64,000 nt of DNA from Toxorhynchites rutilus septentrionalis. Its lineage: Eukaryota; Arthropoda; Insecta; Diptera; Culicidae. Where the stretch lies: NCBI RefSeq assembly GCF_029784135.1, contig NC_073744.1, positions 79,401,935-79,465,934 on the forward strand, written 5' to 3'. Under the pieces are notes generated by a model, which saw only the letters and a program-made list of their open reading frames with translations, had not been told where the DNA came from and searched no databases. Positions within the stretch are counted from its first letter, which is position 1. Every line of letters begins with the position of its first letter. The translations under genes were made by a program, and so were the position numbers. Positions 21,330 to 33,448 of the stretch are shown here, piece by piece.

Positions 21330-22990
21330 ATGATTCAACGTCCAATTCAGAGATTAAATCTGATTCACAACTTTTCACCAATAAACACGATGCATGGCTG
21401 CAGTTCTCCAACTCACGGCTGCACCGATTCTTGCCAAGTCCTGCTCCGCCTGGTCCATCCATCTCGCTCGTTGGGCTCCTCTTCTTCTTGTTCCTACCGG
21501 ATTCGATGCGAACACCATCTTTGCACGTCGTTGGCGAAGCAGGTAAACTGACTAGACTTGTTGAAAATCGTGCCCCGCATGTCGTAACCTCCTCTCCGCA
21601 TAACACCTTCCAGCGTCACGTTGAAGGGCAGACATGAGAGTCCATCGCCTTGCCGAATCCCCTGTGAGTCTCAAATGATTCCGGCAGCTCTCCTGAGATC
21701 CGCACACTGCACCGCACACGGTTCATCGTTGCCTGAATCAGTCTTGTCAGCTTTCGAGGGAAACCGTGTTCGTCCATGATCCTCCATAGCTGTCGTCGGT
21801 CGATTGTATCATATGCGGCCTTGAAGTCAAAGGAGATGTGGTGTGTAGAGACCTGGTACTCGCGGCACTTTTAGACGATCTGCTGCAGTGTAAAAATCTG
21901 GTCCGTCGTCGAGCAACCGGGCTTGAATCCGGCCTGTAACTTCACACAAATCTACTTACTATTGGCGATAGACGGCGGAAAAGGATCTGAGCCAGAATTT
22001 TGTAGGCACCATTCAGGATTTTAATGGCACGATAGATACCACAATCCAGATTGTCACCTTTTTTATATATGGGGCAGATTACCCCGTCCTTCCATTCCTC
22101 CGTCAGCTATTCTATGTCCCAGATTCTGACACATGGCTGCGCGTGCTGCATCCTTCTCGTTCAGGAGCGCTCGGCACTCGTCGTCAAACCATTCGTTCCG
22201 TTGTCCTCGTTGTTCATACCCGATGACGGTCTCTGCTGTGTTGCTAATTGCTGATTATAAGGTGTTCCAGCATTCATCGAGGGGTGAGCGGGGGAATTCT
22301 CCCTTGTTGTCATCGGTGCTAGCTAGATGAGGGCTGTGGACGCTGATATTAAAGAAGTGGCCACGCATCGTCAGTCTGCACATTCTTTCGTTGATCGGCC
22401 ACCAGCCAATCACCCGTTTCTGCATCTCTCCCATCACAATGAAAGCTGTACCCAGCTCAAGTGTTTTTCCGCAGCTCTGGTAGATGGTATACCCACCATG
22501 GAACGATTGCACCATCCAACCTTTCCAGCACACCTCCTGCAGCACTACGATTTTGAAATTGCGGGTTCTAAATATTTCCGAAAGAATCCGGGTACTCACC
22601 AGAAAATTGAGAGACTTGCAGATCCATGTTCCGAGTTTCCAATCTCTAGTCCGATTGTCCTGTATCGAATTTCTTTGTCAATTTTCCTGTGCGTTTTATT
22701 GTTACGGATGGCTTGCAGAGCCTGCACCATCTCCCTGTCTCGCCGGAGGACCGGCGTGCACAGCTCTTTTTAGAGTCCCCGCTGGCACGAAGACGATGAT
22801 CAGCCGTCCCTGATATGGGGATCAGACGCCATTTAGAGCCACAACTCCATGGTGAACAGACGCTCGGATAGGCCCCCTTCCCTGTCAGCATACGACCAAG
22901 ATCCCACCGGGGTTGGTTACCCGATCTTCACTATGGTTACTCGTACCCCAGTCGGCACCACGGGGAAGTAGGGACAGGAGTTACTGGACA
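21330..22990 (-). pseudogene. RTE-like LINE pseudogene (endonuclease + reverse transcriptase)
   Basis: On the minus strand 22599-22255 reads as part of an AP-type endonuclease (VVLQEVCW, with the catalytic Glu, and FNISVHSPH). Downstream, 22060-21640 reads as reverse transcriptase: GVICPIYKKGDNLDCGIYR, then QAGFKPGCSTTDQIF, then SFDFKAAYDTIDRRQLW, which is the fingers/palm region of RTE- and JAM-type LINEs. GDGLSCLLFN and FANDV follow after a frameshift and correspond to the QGDxLS and FADD(V) blocks. Several stops and frameshifts break it. The 22646-22990 part is probably 5' sequence of the same element. It is dead and 3' truncated. RTE is my best clade guess. Confidence 0.75.
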
Positions 22991-25762
22991 GGAAGCTAAG
23001 GACCACGGATGGGGTCTATATTATGCCTGCAGCTTCGTGAAGTACCGATGGTACGCTTAGTCCAGTCATTTACCAACCATCGATTGGTATGCAGATCATA
23101 ATAAATCCACCGAAATAGTTGCTGATCAAACTCTCTCATAAAACCGTGTCATGTTTCCGTCGTAGTCATATGTCAAAAATGACACAAGTTAAAAAGTCCT
23201 AAAAAGATTATATCGATAGTTGTACCAATCAAATTCCGGTTCATGTTCACACGCGAAGTACATTGTAAAAAATCATATTATGGACATTTGAAAAAAAAGA
23301 TTTCTGACAAATTATAGTTCCTCAAAAGTCTAGTGGAACAAAGTACAGGTCTGTTATCAACTTTAGAGTTGTGAAAGAGTACTCAGTCATTCGCGACACC
23401 TTGAATAGGTTCCGTTCGTACAGCTGCCATCTTCTCTCACTTCTTCCGTATCCGTGTCGAAATATCACACCGTATATGTCACTGCACCAATCACAAAAAT
23501 AGCACCCACGTTCGGCACATTTGCAAACGTATAAAGCACCGTAAAGCTAACCACTTGCACCAAGAAAATGCCACTCGTCACAAGCACAAATCGATATTGC
23601 ATGAAAAACAAGAAAGAACCTGAAAGAAACAAATCTCTTGTCGCAGAGAAAATTTTACCCATTTCCGCGAAGGCACGCCGCACCCACACGTACCATCAAT
23701 TCATGTAAAATAATTCCATCTCATTTGTCACATCGTGCGACCCCTCCGACCCTTCCGTTCAGTTCCTCCGCAGACTGACGATCCATACCATAGTGGGGCA
23801 GCATTTTGCGAACCCGAAGCCCTTTTCCGAATTACATACCAATATTTCAACCGAAGACAACGATTGTAACGCCAGGCCAAACTCCCCTTGGAGCAACTCG
23901 ATTATAAATTGTCTTGTAGGAACAACTATTGAAAACTAGAAAAGCTTTCCGCTCTCCCCCCGTCCACTGAAGCCCATGGTCCCATTTTCAGCCGTCCCTA
24001 ATTATCCTTTTCTCGGGGTAACAACTTACTGTCACCAGCTGGTGTCCTTTTCGGTATACCCTAGGCAAAGAAAAACATCAATCGACAAACTCAGCTCGCG
24101 CGCGCGGCAAAGTTCTCAATCCGAATTTGCCCCGTAACTTCCAAAATAAACGATTTTCACAGAGAGAGAGCGAAACAAAAAGAAAAACACTTGCAGATGG
24201 AAAGCAGACGCGGCACTCTGTTTTCACCCCACTGCAAACTGATAGCCATTTATTTTATTTATCTTTTAATTAAATACGAAACGAGTTAAAATTAGAGAGC
24301 AAGATTAACAAAAAAAAAAATATATATATATATATATGCGTTTCGGAACGTTCCTCGCTTGGGACGCAGCAGTGACAAAAAAGCTTTAAATTCCCAAACC
24401 TTTGGCCCCGGTTTCGCTGCAGATGGGCCACTCGTGTAAATTGTCCTTTTCGCTGATTATTTTCGTTTGTGCGTTTGTGTTTTTGAATGACGATCCAACG
24501 GAATGAGGATTGAGCGGAAAACTTTCACCACGTAATTTTACCAAAATCAGCGTTTGCTGAACTAAACACCGCTCTCCCCAACCCACTATAAGCTCTGCAG
24601 CACAGACCGAGCTTTAAACAAATTCAGCATGTCAAACACATTTCTCACTAGCTTTCTATACATTGCGAAGTGGGCTCTCATACATCAGGGTCTGGCGAAC
24701 TCTAGGACTGCAAAGTTCGTTCGTTATGTGATAACAAATCTCACATCAACCCTACGAACAAAGGCTCTGCCCTCACCCTTCCACTTCCTTCGCTCGAAGC
24801 GGTTTCGGAAATCGCAAACACAAATGTATTTACCGGAGAATTACCTCACATTAGGTTTAATGATAGCGTTTAGCAATAGTAATAATGATATGCACATATA
24901 CACACCCACATCCACGCATACACACACACATACCATAACAATGGGAAGTCTCCCTCATCATCGGGACCTGCTGAAACATATCAGGAGCAGACACTTGCTG
25001 ACTAGTGTGCCATCGTCGGGGGAATTAAATTTTAGCAGCCACAGCAGCAGAGTTAAATTCTGAAAACATCCAGCCCGAACGCGTCAGGCACTTCGAGGCG
25101 CATATCGGCTTTGACGATAATGATGATGACGATGATGATGATGATGATGATGTTTTATAATTATGATACTCAGAGTGTGTTGAACTCCCCTAGATATTTA
25201 CTATTCGAAGGCTGGTTAAATATTCTGCAACAACAACGTTAAATCTTGAATGGATGAGTGTTTGAAGTAGAATTAATTTCTGCCAAATGAGTAGTTTTGG
25301 GTTGTTTGTTGTGTCAAAATTTCATGCGTGATTACGGTTTGACGGATAAATCTGTGAGTAGAAGCTTTGATCATTTATTCCACTCGTAAAACTAAATTCT
25401 GTTCATATTTTTGACAGAAATTGTAAGCATAGCTTTTTGTGAAGGCGTACGGAATAGATGAAAATATTAACTTTTAACTATTCGGATTCTACTTGATTAC
25501 TTATTTTAATAATATATTTGTAAATTTCAAAATAGTTCACTAACGCATCCTAGGAATTCGATCTGAGTAAGCATCCTTCACTCTAATGACTTTTACACAT
25601 TAAAGTATGGTCAACTTTCGATCAATCCTGTTGAATCACTCTATGGAGTTGCAGTGATGGATAATATGTATAATGTAATTCGTTCGTATTATTACACTTT
25701 TTTGGCAAGACGTCCCACATTTTTCTGATAGTGTTAATCACTTCACATCAGTCTGATTCCTA
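22991..25762. other. No gene; unassigned intronic sequence with microsatellites
   Basis: No exon or transposon is recognised. There is an AT microsatellite at about 24310-24337, a CA-rich stretch near 24898-24935 and a (GAT)n run at 25113-25153. GC content around 23400-24100 is higher than in neighbouring repeats, and no partner copies exist in the window, so this may be unique host sequence. Open frames (for example 24629-25063) show no domain. Confidence 0.45.
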
Positions 25763-26510
25763 CAGTGTCTCACAAAATATTAAGACCTCTGCTCAAGCAA
25801 AGAAAGTGATAAAACTTTGAGAAAAAACAATCCAATCCAGTGATTCAATCAATTTATAATGACTTATTTTCTTTGTTAGAAAAAAAATAATAACATCTGT
25901 AGTTAAAACAAAAGACGTTCCATGTCGGTTCGACATGGATTCCACCAGGTTCCCATAGGTTCTCTATAGGGTTCGGATCCGGTGACTGCGCTTGCCACTC
26001 CATGACGTCAACTTTGTTATCCTGGAACCACTTTTTTACGGCCTTGGCGATGTGCTCCGGACCTTTATCCTGCATGAACTGTCATTTCAGGGGCATCTTC
26101 CACTCGGTTTGTGACAGCATAACATCCCCTAGGATTTGGGCGTAGAAGTACTGATCCATTTGCTTTTCCACCCAGTACAAGGGGCCACTAGGAGAAGCGC
26201 CTCCACACCATAATGTTCCCTCCTCCAGGCTTGAATGTCTTCGTGGTATACTGTGGCATGTCAGTGCAGTCTATTGGGCGATGGACCCAAGTTTTTTCGT
26301 CCTAATTGATGAGGTTTACCTTCATCTCATCCAACCTCTGTATATTTCGCCACTGCTTTTCCTTTCCGGGCCGATTCAACCGAAGTGGTCTTTTGCGAAC
26401 CTCAGCCGCGCCTTCAGATGCTTCGGCGTCATCATCGGGACCTTCCGGGGGCTTTATCGTCTAAACTCTGTTGCACCAGCCGCCGCGTCATTTCAGCTGT
26501 TATGTTTTTA
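25763..26510 (-). pseudogene. Tc1-like transposase pseudogene, copy 1
   Basis: On the minus strand the frame ending near 25950 reads KKWFQDNKVDVMEWQAQSPD then PNPIENLW, the conserved third-catalytic-residue block of Tc1 transposases (the Glu of IENLW). Upstream, fragments such as TWVHRP and EKQWRNIQRLDE fit the middle of the protein with frameshifts. A TA|CAGTGTCTCACAAAATATT end at 25763 resembles a Tc1 terminal repeat. No matching opposite end was found. Inactive. Confidence 0.75.
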
Positions 26511-27589
26511 ATGAACGACTGTTGTTTTAACTACAGATGTTATAAATTTCATCGAAAGATGCCAATAAATTATTTTTAATGTTTATAGCACAGTGCGCCA
26601 AAATAAAAAAAAAATTGTAATTTGGAAAAATGTTATTTTTTTAATTTTTTAATTTTTGTAATGACCCAATTTAATGAAAGTACGCATAATTTGCAGTCAG
26701 AAAGCTATACGTCAAAATTTTGCTCTATGCTACCGTTTCTGAGCTAGTGATTTCAAAATAAAATAAACTGAAAATTTTCAATCTCATAACTTAAAAAAAC
26801 ATTGCAAATGACACCAATTCAACCGAACCAACCGTTCCTGAGTTATCGATCCTGAATATTAGACCCATATTTTTTATTTTTTCATAAAGGTGCCCATTTC
26901 CATTTTAGAGTGGTCTGAAAAATCAATTGTTTACCCTTTTTTTTCCAAAAATGCCTTTTTTTCAGAAATTCATAAAATTTCAACTATTCGACCGATTGAG
27001 ATATTTTTAGTTAACATGACTTTGGACTAGAGGACGCTATATTTTTAAATATTTTTTCTTGGAAGCTGAGAGTTTTTTACATGACATAAAGGAAATCAGC
27101 GATTTGTTTTATTATCTTTTTCATACATTATTTTTAAAGCCAACTTGTTTTCAGTATTCGTTTAAAAATGACTAGCTTATTGGCTTTAATTTGATTATCG
27201 GTTCAGTACTTCAATGTGGGTTTTATATATGGGGTTTTGAAAAAAGCCATTTTTGGAAAAGACGTAATTCATTCCAGTTCGACTGGCCGTTGGCGGCACC
27301 ATTTAAGATATCGGTGAAACATTGTGGGTGTAAACACTTGAATGTTTTAAGCAACTTTGCCTACTTGAAATATTTGAATAAAAGTATTAGACTACTTTTA
27401 GAAAAGGGCCAAAAAACATTTTTCATTTTTTACAAAAACTTATGACTCAAAAAATATAATACCTACAAAATTATGGTCAAGGGATGAAACGTAAGAAATG
27501 GTTTAAGTTTTCATAAAAAAATACCAACTTTTTTAAAAAAGGCATTGAAAAAAAAATATTTTAGAATAATCAAAAAAAATATATATATA
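26511..27589. repeat. AT-rich diverged repeat field (family P-like)
   Basis: Contains CCCATTTCCATTTTAGAGTG, AAATTCATAAAATTTCAACT, CGACCGATT and GACTTTGGACTAGAGGACGC, all of which recur at 27690-28010, 28060-28300, 29780-30060 and 42105-42320. It is non-coding. I read it as an old, edge-less copy of the family whose ends are seen at 29671 and 40638. Confidence 0.65.
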
Positions 27590-28712
27590 CAGCCATTCCA
27601 TGCCAAACCGATATAGCGGTTCTCAGATTTTCGTCAAAAGTGGTATTTTGGTTCTTTATCGCAAATTATGAGATCCGTAGTTTTTCATTTTTTCGTTAGG
27701 GTGACCATTTCCATTTTAGGGTGGTCAAAAAAACTTTTTTTTCGCATTTTTGCCAAAAATGACTTTTTTCAAAAATTCATAACTTTTGAACTACTAAACC
27801 GATTCAGATGATCGACATATCAAATTAAATCCAATTACCTGGTCTTTTTTGAAAATAATACTATACCTGCAGAAAATTTGAATTCTGCTATCGTTATTAT
27901 TGATTGTGTTGGTTTTTTTTATTGTTTTCATAGTCTCGGTACCAAAAGTGCTATAGTTTTTTATATTTTTTCTGGAGAGCTGAGGATTTTTCACACAGCG
28001 TATCTCGAAACCAAGGAAGCGTTTTTTTTCGTTTTTGAGTTATGATTTTTCAAAATTAGCCGATGGTCCAAAAAATCATTTTCCCTTTTTTTCCTAAAAA
28101 TGATTTTCTTCAAAAATTTATTACTTTTGAACTACTGGACCGATTCAGATGATCGACATATCAAATTAAATCCTACTAGCTAACTTCTTTTGAAAAATAA
28201 CACATTTGCCAATTAATTGGATTATAATCTCATACATCCATTCTAGTCGCATGGAAATGTTGAACGAAAACTGAAAACATGTTAACTTTGAAAAATTACA
28301 AATTAAAAACGAAAGATAACACCTCTCTGGTATTCGGATATATTATGTGAAAAAAGCTTTCAGGAAAAAATATAAAAAAAATATGGCGCCCTTGGTCCCG
28401 AAACGATGTAAGCTATAAAAACGAATAAAATCAATAATTACGAAAACAAAATCCATTTTTATTCAGAGTGTAATATTTTTTCAAACATATCAGGCATCAA
28501 CAAATTTTTTTTCGAAAACTCCGATTTCCTTCACTCCCCACTTGGGTGATCTTTTAATTTTCAAAAAACTCAAACTTTGACCGCTTAGCGCCACTCTCCC
28601 TTAAGTCCGATTGAGGTGATATTTGGCATAGGGCTCTTTTTCGAGGTGGTGGACATTTTTTATTAGGTAACTTTTTTAAATGATTTGAATGATGACAGTT
28701 TTCATTGGCACC

Positions 28713-28743
<31 letters not shown>

Positions 28744-28744
28744 T
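27590..28744 (+). repeat. Family P repeat, left end only, plus AT microsatellite
   Basis: Begins TA|CAGCCATTCCATGCCAAACC, the left terminus of family P. It continues with internal units (TTCATAACTTTTGAACTACT...CCGATTCAGATGATCGACAT) that occur twice, at about 27775 and 28115. No right terminus is found before the (TA)n run at 28715-28743, so the copy is probably truncated. Confidence 0.7.
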
Positions 28745-29670
28745 GATAGCCCTTACAATATCCAACAAGTCTATTCATCGGAAGATTACAGGGAAAAAGT
28801 TTTTCTAACAACAATGTTTTCGTGTGTTCTTTGAAAAAAGTATAGCTGATCCTAATTTTGTTTAAAATCAAGATAGCAATATACTGTATACGTAAGAGTT
28901 TAAGATCTCATCAAAATATGAACTTTTGTCGAAGACGTCAACTTTTTATCTTATACAGTTTTTGGAATATAAAACATTTTTTTTAAAAGTCTTCTGCAAA
29001 AATAACGTTTCACTCGTAACATTTTTGTGTGTAATTACTCAAATGTCAAATGTTCTTGACAAGTTTATAAATGTAGAAAAAAAAAAGTTTGCAGAGCATG
29101 TAAATCTCGATAATTTATAAATAAAAATGTTACAAATTAAACATTTCTAGTAACTTTCCAAAGAAAAGCATGAAAAAGTTGTTGTTCGAAAAACTTTTTC
29201 CTAGTAAAAATGCCCATCTTTCGATGTATGTGTCTTGTTTGGCATTGTATGGGCTATTCATATCTATTTTTTTCACATTTTCTAAAAAACATTTTCTTTC
29301 AAAATATTTTTTATTTCAATGGATTTTTTTTTCCAAATTTTTGTGTGATATTTTTTAATTAAACATGAATAATTTCTTACATTTCATTATTTGTCTAAAA
29401 TTCTGTAGATCTTATAGTTCTTGAAATAAAATTTTCCGAAAAAAAATTGGAAAAAACTCAAAATTTAAAAAAAAACTTCTCACACAAAATCTATTAGATC
29501 TACAAAATGTTGGTCAAAGAATGAAATGTAGGAAATTATTTAGATGTTCACTGAAAAATATCAAACAAATAAAAAAAAACATTGAAAATATGTGTTTGTG
29601 AGAATCAAATTTCTTTTTTCTCGAAAACATCTGTTTTTAAAATTTTGAAAAAAAGATATAAATAGATATA
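28745..29670. other. No gene; AT-rich unassigned sequence
   Basis: Phrases such as GGTCAAAGAATGAAATGTAG (about 29512) also occur near 27477 in a changed form, so part of this stretch belongs to the same old repeat field. Open frames here are low-complexity Phe/Lys-rich and not credible genes. Confidence 0.45.
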
Positions 29671-30844
29671 CAGCCATTCCATGCCAAACCGATATAGTGG
29701 TTCTCAAATTTTCGTCAAAAGTGATAATTTTGTTCTTTATCGCAAAACATTAGACCTGTATTTTTTTTTTATTAGGGTGCCCATTTCCATTCAAGTGGGC
29801 CGAGATTTCCACTTTTTCTCAAAAATGACTTTTTTTCAAAAATTCATAACTTTGGAACCCCTGAACCGATTTAGTTGTTCGACATATCAAATTAAATCTA
29901 ATGAGCCAACCTTTTATTAAAAAGTATTGAACTTGCAGGAAAATTGGATTTTGTTTTCGTAATTATTGAATGTAGTCGTTATTTATTGTTTTCATGGTTT
30001 TGGACTAGAGGGCGCTATATTTTTGTATATTTTTTCTTGAAAGCTGAGAATTTTTTACATCCTACGCATAGTTGTCCCGTGTTCCAAAATCAGCTACTGA
30101 GAAAAACGCAATCAAAGTTTTCTGGCTTTTCTGGCATTATAAATTTCAGTTGGGCAATACACTGGATTTTGTATAAGCAGTAAACTAATGTTTAATGAAA
30201 TGTGAAAAATTCCCTTCACTTGTATCAATGAAGCTTGATTACGGTTTAAAAATACATGGTGGGATAGTTATGCCTAGAATAACAACATGGGACAATTGAA
30301 CTTGATGTTGTTTTTTGAAATACTGGGAACAAACAATAAGTTTTTTGCTGTTTTTCCGAAAGATTATGCATAAAAACATCGTTTTATGAAGAAGGGAGTG
30401 ATCTTGAACATCTTTGCAGAATATGTTATTGTTATGAGGCATTCGCTAGCATAGTGTACACGTGTTCTGCTCATTTTTTTTTTTTTATTTGTTTGAGAAT
30501 TAATTCGTTCTTTCAAACCTGAAAAAGTGCATTAGCCCTGCTGAAAGCGTGACATGAAACTCTTGTACTCAAGCCGATTCATTTACAATGGATCTACAAA
30601 AAAAAATATGGTCGGACATTTATACCTAGAATATCAACATAAGACAATTGAGCTTGATGTTGTATTTTTAAAAGCTGGGAACAAACAACAAGTTGTTTTG
30701 TGGTTTTCTGGAAGTTTGGGCATAACATAATCGTTGAAACACCAATGAAAAAAACGGGTCTAATATTTTGCGATATGAAACAAATCTACCACTTCTTACA
30801 ACTATCTGAGAACCACTATATCAGTTTGCCATCGAACGGCTGTG
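29671..30844 (+). mobile_element. Family P inverted-repeat element, about 1.17 kb
   Basis: Left end TA|CAGCCATTCCATGCCAAACC then GATATAGTGGTTCTCA. Right end near 30797-30842 is the imperfect complement, GAGAACCACTATATCAGTTT then GCC..CGGCTGTG, followed by TATA. It therefore has about 40 bp inverted ends and TA-like borders. There is no transposase. Inside is a direct duplication of a roughly 120 bp phrase (see 30240-30715). Confidence 0.7.
30240..30715 (+). repeat. Internal direct duplication within family P element
   Basis: The phrase from GACAATTGAACTTGATGTTG to CTGGGAACAAACAATAAGTT near 30292-30345 recurs at about 30643-30695 with few changes. Matching lead-ins are TGCCTAGAATAACAACATGG and TACCTAGAATATCAACATAA. 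The period is about 350 bp. Confidence 0.7.
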
Positions 30845-31119
30845 TATATAAAAATCACGTGTCAAAATGTTCGTGGTCGAACTCTTTCGAGACGACTCGA
30901 CCGATTTTCATGTCTATCAAGTTTTTCATTATGCACAAAAAAACATGAAAAAAGGACGTATTAGTATTTTGGTATAAACAATATCCAAATAATCGACCCG
31001 TCATTCGTTTCACAAACAAAATGACAGATGGCGCTACGTCCGTTTTATCGAACTTTTATTCACACACGGGCCAATAAACTCGATTAGGCTAAGGCCATAC
31101 GCATTGCTGGCGAGCTAAA

Positions 31120-31530
31120 AGCCTTTTTGAAAAATAACTATGAATTATTGAATTTCTTCGATTTATACATGCTCAGATAGCAAAGTAAAAATCACGCTAT
31201 TGTCATCAATCCCAATAAAACACAGGCTGGAGAACACATGTTTAGATACAACGCGCATGTTGACATTGCTGGAATCATGGTAGGCGACTGCACAGCGACG
31301 CGAGAAATTGCGATTCAAAGAAGAAACAATAACTGGAATTCATCGTTGACACACACCGTTCATAAGGCACTTTCCATCTTCTTTCTCAATAACACCAACA
31401 TTCCTATTGTTTCTAACGTCCGCCATCTCAATGTAGGAGTAGAAAGTGAACGACTGTAATTCTAGACAATCCGCAGAAGCGACATGAGGAAAAATACACT
31501 CACTTGCGAGACGCTATCCTGAAGATCGCC
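31120..31530 (+). pseudogene. Helitron Rep-domain remnant
   Basis: Read with frameshifts, the stretch gives LLNFFDLY, then KTQAGEHMFRYNAH, IMVGDCTATREIAIQRRNNN, THTVHKAL, VESERL and THLRDAI in order. These blocks follow the start of the insect Helitron protein (Helitron-like N-terminal/Rep region), where phrases of the type PxGEHxRRxNAP, VGDxxxxREIxIxRR, THRxYDAL, ETERL and YIHLRDAI occur. I match from memory of the family pattern only. Several stops and missing parts make it non-functional. The two-His and Tyr catalytic motifs are not present here. Confidence 0.6.
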
Positions 31531-32552
31531 GACACAACCAACGCAAAAAAAAATTCATTGTCATGAGATTACATGTGCTGTTCAAAAGTTTAAATGAAAA
31601 TGAGGTCTTTAATGAGCTCCATTACAACATCACACGTATTCAGTCCCACATCTTGCTGGATGTATTCGGATGGATAGCAAAAGCGTGGATAACATAATAC
31701 GACCTGAGAAAATTACATAATACTCCCTGAGATAGTGTATTTTTTCAAAAATTCCACTATAGAAAATTGTGTCTACTGATCATCTATTTCCCCGTATACA
31801 GAAATTCGATTGAGTCATAATTACCCGAATCGATCGCGATATTGCATTCTGTTCGACTCTAACCCAATCGAGTTGTACAAATGTGGCAACCTTGAACGTG
31901 ATTCGATATAGACATCATTCGGCTTCTTGTTTCATTTTTGTGAAGTGAAAATTGTAAGGAATGTTCTGGTGAAATAAACTAAAAGCGTGTAAAATTATAA
32001 ATCAAATTAGGCTCTAATATGTGTTCCGTGTAACAGAATAACTCATTCTCTGCAAGTGGGGAAAATCTTAAATAAAAATTGTCCCTGATAATGATTTTCT
32101 ATGAGTTAAATTTTGGTGGAAATTCAAAGAGATTTTTAGAAAAAAAAATAGATTAGGGTCAGGAATATGTCTTCTATGTATTTAAAAAATATCGAATAAT
32201 AATTTTCATTCAAATATCAACAATTTAAACATCCTTTCAGGTCTACTAATGACGGAATATATTGTTCCCACAAACATGGTTCATGGCCCGGCGGTGATCT
32301 AAAATTATTTTCGTCTTGCATGGCAGATGGAAAATGTACAAGGCGCTTTCCTAAAGAATTGACAGACGTAGGTGGATGTCCAATATATCAGCGAAGAAAT
32401 ACTGAGAAAGGCGGACAACTAGACAACAGTTCAACGAACTTTATATTGATTTTATTTGTGTACTTTACAACAAATATATATATATCACTTTTTTCACTTA
32501 ACATTTAACTTTTGAATGGTTGAACATGTCAGATACATTAATAAAATACTAC
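31531..32552. other. No gene seen downstream of the Helitron remnant
   Basis: AT-rich with no further Helitron helicase blocks that I could read. Part of it may be eroded flank of the same element. A (TA)n-like run is near 32470-32480. Confidence 0.45.
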
Positions 32553-33144
32553 ATGTACTGAAAAGTGTACATGTACATGTACATGTGCTCCCGTGGCCGA
32601 ATGGTTAGCGTCATAACTAACATGCCGGGGGTTCGGGTTCGATTCCCGTTCTGGTCGGGGGAATTTTTCGTCAAAGAAATTTCCTCCGACTTGCACTGTG
32701 ATCACGCGTATTCTAGAGCTTGCCACTCAGAATGCATTCAAGGCGTGTTATTTGGCATAGAAATCTCAACTAAGTACTAATAAAAATGACGTAAGTAATA
32801 CTACGTTGAGACGGCGAAGTTACTCTAGGAACGTTAGTGCCATTGAAGAAGAAGAAGAAGATGTACTGAAAAGTCCCGAGATTTTTCAACAGATGGCGCC
32901 ACTAAAAATGAACAAGATTCGTTTTAAGAGGCTCATCTGTCACTAGCTTATGTATGAAGTTTCATGACATTTCGTTTATTTGTTCACAAACTACAGTTAT
33001 TGATGTGTCACTACCTCAGCATTCGTATAGAAAATGGAAAAAGAGGAATGTCGTATTTTGATCAAACATTGTTTTTTGAAGGAGAAAAACTGCTGAACAA
33101 TCAATGCAGTGATTGACGAAATGTTACCATGGGAACGCTTCTAA
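32553..33144 (+). pseudogene. Mariner remnant (left end and transposase N-terminus), split by a SINE
   Basis: At 33034-33144 the frame reads MEKEECRILIKHCFLKEKNC, then a stop, then TINAVIDEMLPWERF. This resembles the start of mariner (DD34D) transposases, whose N-terminus has a LIKHxFLxGKN pattern. About 170 bp upstream, ACTGAAAAGTCCCGAGATTT followed by CAGATGGCGCC resembles a mariner end with 5' untranslated sequence. The SINE at 32567-32860 interrupts it just inside that end. The downstream part of the transposase is missing. Confidence 0.55.
32567..32860 (+). mobile_element. tRNA-derived SINE, family A, copy 2
   Basis: Flanked by perfect 14 bp duplications ATGTACTGAAAAGT (32553-32566, 32861-32874). 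A box TGGCCGAATGG at 32594-32604 and B box GGTTCGATTCC at 32636-32646 form the Pol III promoter. The body matches the other copies (ACTTGCACTGTGATCACGCG, AAGGCGTGTTATTTGGCATA) and the tail is (GAA)n. A (GTACAT)n run of about 18 bp precedes the tRNA-like head and may be an insertion artefact. Confidence 0.94.
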
Positions 33145-33448
33145 CACAACCCAGTTGTTTTATGAGATTTGGTTTTTTTTAATGTCGTACTTTGAACATA
33201 CTTGGAAATGTTTTAAAAATATCTGCAAAAAATTAAATGTCTTCAAAAAGAGGAAAATGTTCTAAAAATTAAAATATATCATCATGTCTAACATCTCTGT
33301 TGCAGTCAACATAACAAAAACACCATCCTTTAGCGTGATTTTAAACTACAGTACACCCAAAGTTAATTTTTAGCATCCCAATAAATGAGCTGAAAAACAA
33401 CAGAAAATGTTCTACTCCCCATTACATGTATATCATTTGTATAATATA
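33145..33448. other. No gene seen
   Basis: AT-rich spacer between the mariner remnant and the DD37E transposon. It may contain eroded mariner sequence, but no readable transposase block. Confidence 0.45.

Noticed and set aside
22255..22599. Independent nuclease gene on the minus strand
   Set aside because: The neighbouring reverse transcriptase blocks in the same orientation show it is the endonuclease part of a dead LINE.
24310..25153. Regulatory meaning of the AT, CA and GAT microsatellites
   Set aside because: They are ordinary simple repeats with no linked promoter or exon signal.
31120..31530. A new host gene around the 73-codon frame at 31238
   Set aside because: The block order matches a degraded Helitron protein with stops and frameshifts.
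32594..32646. Functional tRNA gene with good A and B boxes
   Set aside because: The segment is the head of a SINE with target duplications and three sister copies; the tRNA stems are not complete.
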